DNA of 49,144 nt from an uncultured Cetobacterium sp. (GCF_945952365.1 NZ_CAMFHX010000018.1:1-49144), one strand, 5' to 3'. Counted from the first letter of the stretch, positions 28,227 to 36,478 are shown. Notes: generated from the letters alone by a model not told the origin. Program-made: numbers and translations.

Positions 28227-29921
28227 CTACCAGCTTCCGCCTCCGCCTCCACCAGCTCCGCCTCCAGAAGAACCGCCACCCATAGATGACCCTCCCCCTC
28301 CAAAGTTAGTCGGTGCTTTCGGTGATGAAAGCATACTATCATTCAATGCTCCCATGGAGTTATTTATGCCTCTCATGAACGAAGCCATCATAAAGGCGTT
28401 ACCTATATTACTTCCTCCATACCACTGCGGTGGTGGAATCTGAAGGTCTTTAAACTTATCAGCCCAAACCTGACTCACACCTAAAACTATTGTATAAGGA
28501 AGTACATTATAGAAATATCCTGGGTTTTCGTGTATTAACATCTCTAACTTTCTCTTTTCAGCAGTTTCTAAAAATCTTTTAAACCCTTCTACACGCCCAA
28601 GAATCTCTCGACCATAATCAGTTCGACTTTTTATCTTTCCACTGATACCTATTGTTATCAAAATCGATACAAACGCTAAAATTATAGTTAATCCTAACTC
28701 TACTAGGTTCTGAATTTTAAAATAGTTTAAATATACAATAGTAGCAAAAATCACCACAAATATTAAAGCTCTTACGCTGTTTCCTATTCTTAAAGATTTT
28801 GAATCATAAAGAGTTTTCTTACTCATAATTAAATCTATCTCTAAAACTTCTGCAGCTTTTTCTATATGTTTATAAAATCTATTTTTCAAGCTAGATATCC
28901 TTACTTTTCCATCACTATTTTTAAAGCTCATCAAAGCTCTAAACATATAGTTTTCAAACTCTTTTGAAATATCATTGCTAGATTTTAAAAACTCTATCTC
29001 AAAATCATCTTTTGAGAAAAGTCCACTACCTTTTATCTCGTTCAATTTCAGATATCCCTTATCAGCCCAATAGAAAATTAAACTTGTCATATCTTTACTA
29101 TGAATAACTCCATCTATATAATAGCCTACCTCTGTTGGTGTTAGATTATCTGGTGGATAAAACTCTACAGTTTGAATAACCTGCTTTTCATCTCTAAACT
29201 TTTTCCAAACTACAAAAGCTATTGTTGGAACAGCTATATAGATTATATACAGTAAAGTTTTCAAAATGTAAAACATAGTTTTCTCTGCACTAAAATCAAA
29301 ATACCCTTCAGGAAGCGACAGAGCTATCGTTACACTCTCTTTAGGTCCTAAAGGTTCTAATGTATATCCAGAAATTGTATTGCCTGAAACACTCCATTTC
29401 ACACCTTTATTGTTCCTACTACCACGTACTCCTGAAGTAAAATTAATTTTGCTAGCATTAAACTCTTTTGGAAGAGTTATGTTAAACTCCAACTTTTTTA
29501 TAGCTGTATCCCAATCATTTCCAATTAAGTTGTAATAGACCTCATCAAAATTTGATTCTCTATCCCATCCTAAGTTCTGGTTAAACTTTATAAGATAATT
29601 TTTTGCTCCAGTTACATAAAGATTTGGGTTTCCCATTCTCAAATAGATATAATCACCCTCATCTTTAGCATGAGTCTGAACATTCGTTTTTATATCATTA
29701 ACTTTTATCTCACGTCCATTAAACACCTCAGGAATGACTCTGTATATACCTCTTCTTGGCTCTTTAAAATCTACATTTATATCTTCTTCTATTTTATATA
29801 TATTTTTCTCATCTATAGTTATATCCACTCGATAGTTATCTATAACATACCCAGAATCTGCAAACAGATTACTTGTTAAAGTAACTAGAAGTAGAAATAA
29901 GCTAAAACTGTACCTTAACAT
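28227..29921 (-). CDS. DUF2207 family membrane protein
   Basis: The 564-residue product starts at ATG 29921 (AGAGGAAA upstream). It has a signal peptide (FSLFLLLVTLTSNLFA), an extracytoplasmic DUF2207 domain (about 25-230), a helix near 240-260, a pair of helices near 380-430, and a Gly/Ser-rich tail ending GGGGGGSW. The function of DUF2207 proteins is not established; they commonly sit beside lemA, as here, where the start overlaps lemA by 20 bases. A role at the envelope is likely. Confidence 0.85.
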   Translation of the reverse strand: MLRYSFSLFLLLVTLTSNLFADSGYVIDNYRVDITIDEKNIYKIEEDINVDFKEPRRGIYRVIPEVFNGREIKVNDIKTNVQTHAKDEGDYIYLRMGNPNLYVTGAKNYLIKFNQNLGWDRESNFDEVYYNLIGNDWDTAIKKLEFNITLPKEFNASKINFTSGVRGSRNNKGVKWSVSGNTISGYTLEPLGPKESVTIALSLPEGYFDFSAEKTMFYILKTLLYIIYIAVPTIAFVVWKKFRDEKQVIQTVEFYPPDNLTPTEVGYYIDGVIHSKDMTSLIFYWADKGYLKLNEIKGSGLFSKDDFEIEFLKSSNDISKEFENYMFRALMSFKNSDGKVRISSLKNRFYKHIEKAAEVLEIDLIMSKKTLYDSKSLRIGNSVRALIFVVIFATIVYLNYFKIQNLVELGLTIILAFVSILITIGISGKIKSRTDYGREILGRVEGFKRFLETAEKRKLEMLIHENPGYFYNVLPYTIVLGVSQVWADKFKDLQIPPPQWYGGSNIGNAFMMASFMRGINNSMGALNDSMLSSPKAPTNFGGGGSSMGGGSSGGGAGGGGGGSW

Positions 29922-30450
29922 TTTGTCTTTCCTCTTCTTCAACTTTAAAGAACGGATACTTTTTAAATCCAAAGTTGTTTGCAACTATTAAGCTAGGGAA
30001 AGTCTCACACATAGTATTGTAAACTCTTACACTTCCATTGTAATATTTTCTAGCCTGTAAAATGTCCTCTTCTATTTTAACTAGCTCATCTTGAAGCTTC
30101 ATAAAGTTTTGATTGGCTTTTAACTCTGGATAAGCCTCTGTTATAGAGAACAATCTTCCTAGTGCACCTGTTATCATATTTTCATTCTCTATCTTTTCCT
30201 CTGTTGTTGTAGCACTCATATATCTGTTTCTAGCAGCTATTATTCTCTCTAGTGCTCCGCCTTCATAATCTTTATAACCTTTTACTGTCTCAACTAAATT
30301 TGGAATCAAATCATATCTTTTCTTTAAATAAGCATCAATTGTTGAAAATGCCTCTTCCACAAAGTTTCTCTCTTTTACAAGCTTATTGTAAATCCCTACT
30401 CCATAAGCTACTAATAATGCTAACAACACTAAAACAACTATTAAAATCAT
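29902..30450 (-). CDS. lemA: LemA family protein
   Basis: The 182-residue protein has one N-terminal membrane helix (LIVVLVLLALLVAYGVGIY) and the LemA helical domain, with the family signatures YDLIPNLVETVKGY, ITEAYPELKANQNF and YNTMCETFP. The function of LemA is unknown; it forms a helical bundle at the membrane. GGAGG lies before the ATG and a TATAAT at 30489-30494 may drive the lemA-DUF2207 pair. Confidence 0.93.
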   Translation of the reverse strand: MILIVVLVLLALLVAYGVGIYNKLVKERNFVEEAFSTIDAYLKKRYDLIPNLVETVKGYKDYEGGALERIIAARNRYMSATTTEEKIENENMITGALGRLFSITEAYPELKANQNFMKLQDELVKIEEDILQARKYYNGSVRVYNTMCETFPSLIVANNFGFKKYPFFKVEEEERQNVKVQF

Positions 30451-30516
30451 ATAAATTCCTCCTATAAATCTTGATTACTTCTTTGTCTATTATACAATAT
30501 ATTGGCTAAAAATCCT

Positions 30517-30551
30517 CAAAAAAAGAGATGAAAGATTCTACCTTCACCTCT
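30517..30551 (-). terminator. Terminator of speD-speE
   Basis: An 11-bp stem (30524-30534 with 30541-30551, two G-U pairs) is followed on the minus strand by a run of seven T. Confidence 0.8.
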
Positions 30552-30573
30552 ATTAAATATATATAAATTTTAT

Positions 30574-31425
30574 TTATTTTTCTAACTGCTTTTTTACATA
30601 ATTTGGCAGTGCAAAAGCTGCCCTTTGAATATCTGTGTTGTAGTAGTTTGTTTCTAATCCTAAAGTGTTCCATGCACTCTCATTACAATCTAAAGTTGGA
30701 TCATACTTTTTAGAAGCAAATCCAAATAACCAATGCCCCGAAGCGTAAGTCGGTTGATGGAACTGATATACCTTTGCAATTGGGAAGATATTTTTTATCT
30801 TCTCATGAGCTTTTTTCATCTCGTTTGCATATCTCTCATAATAAGGTGACTCATGTTGATTTACTAAAATCCCATCCTCTTTTAAGACTCTGAAACAGTT
30901 CTTATAGAACTCAGTTGTAAACAGTCCCTCTCCAACAGATATTGGGTCTGTTGAATCAACTAGAATAAGGTCGTAAGCTTCACTTTCACACTCTTCAACA
31001 AACTTTAATCCATCGTCGAAAATCAAAGTAACTCTTTCATCCTCTAACTTATCTGAAGTGAACGGCAGATACTTTTGAGACAATCTTACAACTCTCTCAT
31101 CTATCTCAACCATATCGATTTTTTCAATAGAGTTATATCTTGTAAGCTCTCTTACAGTTCCTCCATCCCCTCCACCGATAACTAAAACTTTTTTTATATT
31201 AAGGTTTGTACACATAGGTACATGAGTTATCATCTCATGATATATAAACTCATCTTTCTCTGTTATCATAACCATTCCATCTAATGTGAAAAATCTTCCA
31301 TACTCATCCGATGTAAAGAAATCTATCTTTTGAAAAGGTGTCTCCTCTGAATATAGATGCTCTTTAACTTTTATAGAAAACTTTGTGTTCTCTGACCATT
31401 TTTCTGTAAACCATAAATCTAGCAT
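30574..31425 (-). CDS. speE: Spermidine synthase
   Basis: The 283-residue protein transfers the aminopropyl group of decarboxylated S-adenosylmethionine to putrescine. It shows the nucleotide-binding VLVIGGGDGGTVREL, the catalytic-site DLILVDSTDP, and HESPYY typical of SpeE. Length is normal (about 280). It begins three bases after speD, so the two are co-translated. A divergent XRE-cupin regulator lies upstream. Confidence 0.96.
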   Translation of the reverse strand: MLDLWFTEKWSENTKFSIKVKEHLYSEETPFQKIDFFTSDEYGRFFTLDGMVMITEKDEFIYHEMITHVPMCTNLNIKKVLVIGGGDGGTVRELTRYNSIEKIDMVEIDERVVRLSQKYLPFTSDKLEDERVTLIFDDGLKFVEECESEAYDLILVDSTDPISVGEGLFTTEFYKNCFRVLKEDGILVNQHESPYYERYANEMKKAHEKIKNIFPIAKVYQFHQPTYASGHWLFGFASKKYDPTLDCNESAWNTLGLETNYYNTDIQRAAFALPNYVKKQLEK

Positions 31426-31428
31426 ATT

Positions 31429-31845
31429 TTACTCCTCCTCTGGTTTGAAGGTAATCTTTCCTAACTCTTTACTAGAATAGTTTCTAATTTTTTCAACCAT
31501 TCCTCTAGGTACCTCTATCGATTCACTTCTATCTGACTTAAATACATCCTCTAAGAATTTAAAGGCTGTCCATGGATTTATTTTATCTCCACAAGTAAAC
31601 ACATCTACAGCTGCATATCCATATTCTGGCCATGTGTGTATAGCAAGGTGTGATTCAGATATAATTACAGCTCCCGATACTCCGTATGGATTAAAGTGAT
31701 GAAATACCGATTCTACTATCGTAGCATTAGCTATTCTAGCTGCCTCATTCATATGTTTATCAACAAGAACAGGATCCTTTAGTATCTCCTCATCACAGTT
31801 GTAAAATTCAATTAAAATGTGTCTTCCAAGTGTTTCTAATTTCAA
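31429..31845 (-). CDS. speD: S-adenosylmethionine decarboxylase proenzyme
   Basis: The 138-residue proenzyme is cut between Glu64 and Ser65 in ISESHLAIHTWPE, giving the pyruvoyl cofactor on the new alpha chain. The proton-donor Cys lies in DVFTCGD. It makes decarboxylated AdoMet for SpeE. The start is the TTG at 31845 because GGGGAGG lies 6 bases upstream; an earlier in-frame TTG at 31860 contains that site and is rejected. The resulting start, KLETLGRHILIE, matches the family. Confidence 0.95.
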   Translation of the reverse strand: MKLETLGRHILIEFYNCDEEILKDPVLVDKHMNEAARIANATIVESVFHHFNPYGVSGAVIISESHLAIHTWPEYGYAAVDVFTCGDKINPWTAFKFLEDVFKSDRSESIEVPRGMVEKIRNYSSKELGKITFKPEEE

Positions 31846-31917
31846 TTTTTTCCTCCCCAATTCAGTTTCTTAACAAATTTTTTACATTATTTTAACAAAA
31901 AATTAAATTAAATTCTT

Positions 31918-31966
31918 AAAATATTAAACTTTTGTTTAAAAAAATATATTTAAAGTTTAATATTTT
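31918..31966. promoter_or_regulatory. 15-bp perfect inverted repeat, possible operator of speD/XRE-cupin
   Basis: AAAATATTAAACTTT (31918-31932) pairs perfectly with 31952-31966 across 19 bases, in the gap between speD and the divergent regulator gene. It may be the regulator's binding site. Confidence 0.5.
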
Positions 31967-32008
31967 TAACTTTTACAATATGATATTAAATTTTAATGTT
32001 TTTGTCAA

Positions 32009-32037
32009 TTGCTTTTTTTTAAAAAAGAGAATATACT
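32009..32037 (+). promoter_or_regulatory. Promoter of the XRE-cupin gene
   Basis: TTGCTT (32009-32014), 17 bases, TATACT (32032-32037), then AAGGAGAG before the ATG. Confidence 0.55.
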
Positions 32038-32068
32038 GTAATTATCGATAATTTAAGGAGAGATTTGA

Positions 32069-32608
32069 ATGGAAATCGGAAAAAAAATAAAAAGACTGAG
32101 ACAAGAGAAATATCTTACTCAAGATGAGTTAGCTAGTCGTTGCGAGCTTTCAAAGGGCTTTATATCTCAGGTAGAAAGAGATTTAACATCTCCATCTATT
32201 GCAAATCTAGGAGATATTCTTGAGGGTCTTGGAACAAATTTAAAAGATTTCTTTAGTGATGATGGCGAAGAGAAAATCGTCTTTGATGAGGATGATGCAT
32301 TTGAAGTTATTGACTCAAAGTTAAAGTATAAAGTTGAATGGATTATTCCAAATGCTCAAAAAAATCAGATGGAACCTATTCTTCTAACTATAGAAGAGGG
32401 TGGAAGATACAAAGAGGAGATAGCTCACGATGGTCAAGAGTTTGGATATATTCTAGAGGGAGAGATCAATATCCACTTAGGAGACAAAATTTTTAAAGCT
32501 AAAAAAGGAGAATCTTTTTACTATAGTTCTGGAAAAAATCACTATCTTTCTAATTGTGGAAAGGGTATTGCTAAAGTTTTATGGGTTTCAAATCCCCCAT
32601 CATTCTAA
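32069..32608 (+). CDS. XRE-cupin regulator, probably of polyamine synthesis (PuuR-like)
   Basis: The 179-residue protein has a lambda-repressor-type HTH (about 5-60, LTQDELASRCELSKGFISQVERD) and a C-terminal cupin (about 105-175, HDGQEFGYILEGEINIHLG). This is the PuuR layout, where the cupin senses a small ligand. It is transcribed away from speD-speE, so it likely controls polyamine synthesis (inference from position). Confidence 0.88.
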   Translation: MEIGKKIKRLRQEKYLTQDELASRCELSKGFISQVERDLTSPSIANLGDILEGLGTNLKDFFSDDGEEKIVFDEDDAFEVIDSKLKYKVEWIIPNAQKNQMEPILLTIEEGGRYKEEIAHDGQEFGYILEGEINIHLGDKIFKAKKGESFYYSSGKNHYLSNCGKGIAKVLWVSNPPSF

Positions 32609-32634
32609 AAGGTATAGGTCATTCTATACCTTTT
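32607..32634 (+). terminator. Terminator of the XRE-cupin gene
   Basis: AAAAGGTATAG (32607-32617) pairs with 32624-32634, with a T tract; it overlaps the stop codon. Confidence 0.85.
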
Positions 32635-32762
32635 TTATTTATTTAATATGAACTTTTTTACCCATTTTTCTTCATTTTTTATGAAATTCTTCATATTTTC
32701 CTGTTGCATTTTATATGCTACTATGTAACGGTGCTAGTATTACTAAAAAAGGGGGGAATACT

Positions 32763-34154
32763 ATGAATTCTACAAATGTAAATATTTTAAAACTTTTATC
32801 GCAAGGAGATTTTTCATCAGACTCACTTGCTCTTTATGTAAATGTTGAAAAGAACTCTATTCAAAAGAATATAATTCAAATAAATGAGTTCTTAAAAGAC
32901 AACTCTTTTAACACTATTCAAGTGGAAAAGGGGAAATTCTCTTTAAATTTAACTAGAAAACAATGGGAAAATATATTTTCTCAGAAAGATTTTATCACAT
33001 CTAATGAAATTTCAGATTATCTTTTTATAAAGTTTATACACAATCGATTTATCAACTTAGAAGTAGAAAAAGAAATTCTAAATCTTTCTAGAAGCTCTAT
33101 TGTCAGATACTTTAAAGAGATAAAAATAATCTTAGATAATACAGATACAACTTATACATATCAAAGTGGAAAAGGGATCAGAGTGACATTTATCTCTGAT
33201 GAATGTAAATATATATTTTGTAAAAAACTTGTCAAATTTTTTATCAATGGGGATTTTACTTTAAAAAAAGATTCTCTTTTAACAACAGTTTTAGCAGAGT
33301 ATGATTTTATGAAACTTTTTGAAAAGTTATACCTAGTTTTAAAAAAGGGAGGTGTCTCGAGCACAAACTTTATTATCTCTTTTTTATCAACTCTATTTGT
33401 TTTAAATAAAACTCTTGGAGGATTTGACTTAAAAGTTTCTACTCTAAATTATAATGATTATAATGATTTGAGATCGTTTATAAGCAAAACTATGAACGAC
33501 TATGATGAAGATTACCAAAATCAGCTTTTCACCTTCGTTGTAAATATTAAAAATAACCTTTCATTTTTTGAAAAAAATATTGGCAATAAAGGGAATTTGC
33601 TTGTATCAAAAATCAAAAAACGATTAAATATCACTAATTTAAACTCTAATTTAGAAACAATTCTTTTAAGAAAAATATGCATATCTTTCTTTAAATATGA
33701 GAATCAAATATTAAAAGTTAAAAATATACCTATTGGAGAATCTGATGAAAAGCTATTATCTCTTTTAGATAATATTTTGAAAGAGTTAGACTTTAAACTT
33801 TTCTTTCACGATAAAATCTCAATTGTAAGTATTTTAAAGAAAATTATGATTGAACATAATAAAGATATGGTAAAAGATGTTCTTCTGCTCTTCAATGAAG
33901 TTACAATATCTGACGACTATTACTTAAAAAATAATTTAAAAGTTAAAGCTCCTGATATAAATTTCCACATTGAACCTGGATTTCTTTATAAATTGAATAC
34001 AACCATATATAACCGTAAATATAATCTAATTTTAAGTGATGAAAGTTATATCTATCAAAATGTAAAACTTTTAAACTCATATAATTATTTAAATATCTTA
34101 AACCTTGTTGATAATCATATTTTAGAAGAGGTTTTAAAGAGTCTTAACTTATAG
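32763..34154 (+). CDS. BglG/Mga-like regulator, paralog 1
   Basis: The 463-residue product starts at ATG 32763 (GGGGGG 6 bases upstream; earlier in-frame start rejected). Two HTH segments are seen: residues about 5-50 (LYVNVEKNSIQKNIIQINEFL) and about 98-125 (VEKEILNLSRSSIVRYFKEIKI). A helical middle and a C-terminal EIIB-like part (VLLLFNEVTIS, then YNLILSDES) follow. No phospho-Cys or PRD His is evident. It is about half identical at the N-terminus to the gene at 44493 and more distantly related to its neighbour at 34235 and to 11869-13206. Target unknown. Confidence 0.78.
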   Translation: MNSTNVNILKLLSQGDFSSDSLALYVNVEKNSIQKNIIQINEFLKDNSFNTIQVEKGKFSLNLTRKQWENIFSQKDFITSNEISDYLFIKFIHNRFINLEVEKEILNLSRSSIVRYFKEIKIILDNTDTTYTYQSGKGIRVTFISDECKYIFCKKLVKFFINGDFTLKKDSLLTTVLAEYDFMKLFEKLYLVLKKGGVSSTNFIISFLSTLFVLNKTLGGFDLKVSTLNYNDYNDLRSFISKTMNDYDEDYQNQLFTFVVNIKNNLSFFEKNIGNKGNLLVSKIKKRLNITNLNSNLETILLRKICISFFKYENQILKVKNIPIGESDEKLLSLLDNILKELDFKLFFHDKISIVSILKKIMIEHNKDMVKDVLLLFNEVTISDDYYLKNNLKVKAPDINFHIEPGFLYKLNTTIYNRKYNLILSDESYIYQNVKLLNSYNYLNILNLVDNHILEEVLKSLNL

Positions 34155-34168
34155 TTAAGACTTTTTTT
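34140..34168 (+). terminator. Terminator after paralog 1
   Basis: AGTCTTAACT (34140-34149) pairs with 34153-34162 around a 3-base loop, followed by six T. The stop codon lies in the hairpin. Confidence 0.85.
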
Positions 34169-34195
34169 GATTTGATACTTTTTTCGTGGTATAAT
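34167..34195 (+). promoter_or_regulatory. Promoter of paralog 2
   Basis: TTGATT (34167-34172), 17 bases, TATAAT (34190-34195), directly after the previous terminator. Confidence 0.65.
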
Positions 34196-34234
34196 ATTCC
34201 CCGATGAAATAATAATTTTAAGGAGCGATTCAAT

Positions 34235-35626
34235 ATGAAAATAAATATCAATACAACGCATATAAGAATCTGTAAATTATTAGGATATACCACATATAAA
34301 ACAACAGATTTTATAGCCGAATTTTTAAAAATGAACAAGCAAAATGTTAATCTTTATATAAAACAAATTTACTCATTTATAAACTCAGAAGACTCGAAGC
34401 TCTCGATACAAAGTATGATTGATTGTATCAATAAAGATAAAAATATTTTGTCTCTATTAAAAAAAGAGCAATGTTTTACAAAAGAAAATCGAGTTCTTTA
34501 TTTGATATTGATTCTTTTAAGAGATAGATATGCTAATCTAAATAACTTAGCTAATCTACTTCAAATCTCTAGAAGGGTTATTGGATGTGACTTAATTTTA
34601 GTTAAAGAAGCTTTAGCTATATATAATGTTGAAGTTAATAGTTCAAATGCAAAAGGAATATCTGTATCAGGAAGTGAGAAAAATTTAAAATTAGCTAGTT
34701 TATCATACCTTTATAAACTATTTGTTGAGTTTGATGATCTTCCTAGTCTAATCACAAAAGATTATCTAGAGTTCTTTGATAATAAATTTCACCAAAAATT
34801 AAACACTGATATCGATACCTTTATAATAGAATATAGTTTTGATCATTTCTCTCAAAACAAAGATCTTCTAAAGGCATTTTTTATAATATATGGAAATTTA
34901 GCTGATTCTGAAAAACCTACAATAGATTCTTTAAGTTTTGAAGAGTTTAAAGTTCATTTCGGAGAAATTATTGCTACATCTAAATTAAAATCGTGCTATA
35001 ACTTTTTAAAAATATCCTTTATTGGTAAGATACTCTTAAAGAATTTAAATATATTTTTAGATACTTTAAAGTTTTGTGATGGAATTTTATATCCCGAGCA
35101 TGAATTTCTCTCAAAAGAGGTAAATAAAATTAAAGCTATGGTTTTTAAAAATCTTTCTCTTACAATAACTAAAACAAATTTTTTAGAAAAATTTGTCAAT
35201 AAAGTACGTTTAGCTCATCAGAAAAGTATTCTTTTAAAAGTTTGTGATTTAGAGTTCCTTCAGTTTAATCTGCCTGAAAAAGATAGATTGAATTGTGTTC
35301 AACTTTTCTTTACTCTAAGAAAAATCTATCAAAATATACAGTTTTCAAATGTTATCTTTTTATATATCTGGAGTTTTCATGAAGAGAGTTTAAGCAGTGT
35401 CAAAAATACCCTTGTGGTCTTTGATCGTATTCCTACATTTCTTTTTCCTATTATAAAAAATAGATTGCTTTTAAAAGAAAATATGAATATTCTTGATTTT
35501 ATAAAGCCTTATGAGTTAGAAACTCATCTTTCAAACTCAGATATTAATTGTGTTATAACTTTTGAAAAGTTATATTCAGATTCTAAATACCCTTTTATAA
35601 AAATTTGTAAACTACCAGTATCATAA
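34235..35626 (+). CDS. BglG/Mga-like regulator, paralog 2
   Basis: The 463-residue protein has an AAGGAG site before the ATG. Its HTH segments are about 10-50 (TDFIAEFLKMNKQNVNLYIKQI) and about 105-130 (LNNLANLLQISRRVIGCDLILV). An all-helical middle and a C-terminal EIIB-like part with no obvious phospho-Cys at the loop (NTLVVFDRIPT) follow. It has its own promoter and terminator, so it is a separate unit, adjacent to paralog 1 in tandem. Target unknown. Confidence 0.75.
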   Translation: MKININTTHIRICKLLGYTTYKTTDFIAEFLKMNKQNVNLYIKQIYSFINSEDSKLSIQSMIDCINKDKNILSLLKKEQCFTKENRVLYLILILLRDRYANLNNLANLLQISRRVIGCDLILVKEALAIYNVEVNSSNAKGISVSGSEKNLKLASLSYLYKLFVEFDDLPSLITKDYLEFFDNKFHQKLNTDIDTFIIEYSFDHFSQNKDLLKAFFIIYGNLADSEKPTIDSLSFEEFKVHFGEIIATSKLKSCYNFLKISFIGKILLKNLNIFLDTLKFCDGILYPEHEFLSKEVNKIKAMVFKNLSLTITKTNFLEKFVNKVRLAHQKSILLKVCDLEFLQFNLPEKDRLNCVQLFFTLRKIYQNIQFSNVIFLYIWSFHEESLSSVKNTLVVFDRIPTFLFPIIKNRLLLKENMNILDFIKPYELETHLSNSDINCVITFEKLYSDSKYPFIKICKLPVS

Positions 35627-35655
35627 AAAACTCCTTCATAAGAAAGGAGTTTTTT
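35625..35655. terminator. Terminator, 12-bp stem
   Basis: AAAAAACTCCTT (35625-35636) pairs with 35644-35655 between convergent genes. Confidence 0.85.
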
Positions 35656-35702
35656 TATCTTTATAATTTTTTATCTTTATAATTTTATATCTTTATAATT
35701 TT
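35655..35702. repeat. Three tandem 16-bp repeats over the marR-like stop codon
   Basis: TTATCTTTATAATTTT occurs at 35655-35670 and 35671-35686, and with one change at 35687-35702. The third unit encodes the C-terminus of the MarR-type protein and the stop codon lies at the unit border. Confidence 0.85.
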
Positions 35703-35978
35703 AATAAATTTAATTTTATTATATAAATCTTTTCCAATTTTTGTTGGATGAATTTTAAAAATTCTTTTGTCATCAAAAGTTTCAAACTTTTGAATAAGCT
35801 TTTCCTCTTCTAACTTTTTTAAACATAAAGAAACCGCTCCTTTTGATAAATGCATTAATTTTGTCAATTGACATAATGTTATCCCTGGAGTTTCATTTAT
35901 CGTAAATAATATCTCTTCTTGAGTATAATTAATATGATACTTCTTTAATTCATTTTTTATTTCCATCTTTTTACACAT
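35685..35978 (-). CDS. Small MarR-type regulator under a c-di-GMP riboswitch
   Basis: The 97-residue protein is a winged helix of the MarR type: recognition region LTKLMHLSKGAVSLCLKKLEEE (within residues 37-60) and wing KFETFDDKRIFKIHPT. Usual MarR proteins have about 140 residues with helices for dimerisation at both ends; here the C-terminal helix is nearly absent (ends NKIKFIKIIKI), perhaps because of the tandem repeat at its end. The ATG has AGGGGTG 5 bases upstream. The leader holds a c-di-GMP riboswitch with a terminator, so it is the second regulator in the window placed under this RNA switch. Confidence 0.85.
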   Translation of the reverse strand: MCKKMEIKNELKKYHINYTQEEILFTINETPGITLCQLTKLMHLSKGAVSLCLKKLEEEKLIQKFETFDDKRIFKIHPTKIGKDLYNKIKFIKIIKI

Positions 35979-36037
35979 AGTAACACCCCTAATATTAAAA
36001 GTTTTTCACTCTATAAAACAGATGTATTTTTATGAAT

Positions 36038-36077
36038 AAAAAAAACACCCACATTATGAGTTTTTCATAACTAAGTG
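36038..36077 (-). terminator. Terminator of riboswitch 2 (expression platform)
   Basis: On the minus strand CACTTAGTTATGA pairs with TCATAATGTGGGTG (13 pairs, one bulged G), followed by eight T. It begins at the 3' end of the aptamer. Confidence 0.85.
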
Positions 36078-36142
36078 CAACTGGCTGCCATTTTAAAGGC
36101 CCTTTAGCTTTGCGTCATAGAGTTTCCTCTACTTTGCCTATT
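36074..36142 (-). ncRNA. Cyclic-di-GMP-I (GEMM-I) riboswitch 2
   Basis: The minus strand reads GGCAAAG, GUAGAG-GAAA-CUCUAU (stem with GAAA tetraloop), GACGCAAAGC, then GGGCCUUUAAAAUGGCAGCCAG and UUGC, the GEMM-I blocks in order. The aptamer core is almost identical to riboswitch 1 (13355-13425). It begins about 15 bases after a promoter -10 box and is followed by a terminator, then the MarR-type gene. c-di-GMP binding probably changes read-through; the direction of control is not proved. Confidence 0.92.
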
Positions 36143-36156
36143 TATCTTTCGGTATT

Positions 36157-36185
36157 ATTATAACTCATTTAGCATATTTTTGCAA
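36157..36185 (-). promoter_or_regulatory. Promoter of riboswitch 2 and marR-like gene
   Basis: TTGCAA (36180-36185), 17 bases, TATAAT (36157-36162). The predicted start falls just before the aptamer. Confidence 0.7.
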
Positions 36186-36206
36186 CAATATTTAGCCTTA
36201 AATAGA

Positions 36207-36233
36207 GACAAGGTGGTTTAAATCCACCTTGTC
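36207..36233. other. Orphan 10-bp hairpin
   Basis: GACAAGGTGG (36207-36216) pairs perfectly with 36224-36233 around 7 bases. No T tract follows on either strand, and no gene ends here. It lies just upstream of the riboswitch 2 promoter. The AT-rich stretch to 36431 holds no gene. Confidence 0.6.
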
Positions 36234-36295
36234 AATTGTATATATTATTAGGATTAGGCAACTTATTTACAAATCTCTTTATAAATATAAAAAAT

Positions 36296-36315
36296 TAATT
36301 CTAATATTAGAATTA
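36296..36315. promoter_or_regulatory. 20-bp perfect palindrome, possible operator
   Basis: The core AATTCTAATATTAGAATT plus one flanking pair is a perfect palindrome in noncoding DNA upstream of the MarR-type gene. MarR proteins bind AT-rich palindromes of this size; the link is a guess. Confidence 0.4.
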
Positions 36316-36431
36316 GTTATTTATATTAATTTATAATAACATATTTGTATTTTTAATTATATAACCCATTTTTTATTTTTCTACTTGCAAATTTGATATG
36401 TATTTCGTCTTTTATTCTTCAATAAAAGTAC

Positions 36432-36466
36432 AAAAAAGACGATTCCAAATCGGATCGCCTTTAGTC
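36432..36466 (-). terminator. Terminator of the hexuronate operon
   Basis: On the minus strand AAAGGCGAT-CC pairs with GG-(A)ATCGTCTTT, followed by a T run, 13-20 bases after the TRAP permease stop. Confidence 0.8.
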
Positions 36467-36478
36467 TTTAAATCTATC

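Noticed and set aside
32638-32762. Riboswitch upstream of regulator paralog 1
   Set aside because: The leader is short and AT-rich and shows none of the GEMM-I blocks seen at the two genuine sites.
35655-35702. Possible CRISPR array
   Set aside because: The 16-base units are directly tandem with no spacers and no cas genes nearby.
36181-36431. tRNA or small gene in the gap before the TRAP genes
   Set aside because: No cloverleaf and no frame with a binding site; only a hairpin and a palindrome are visible.
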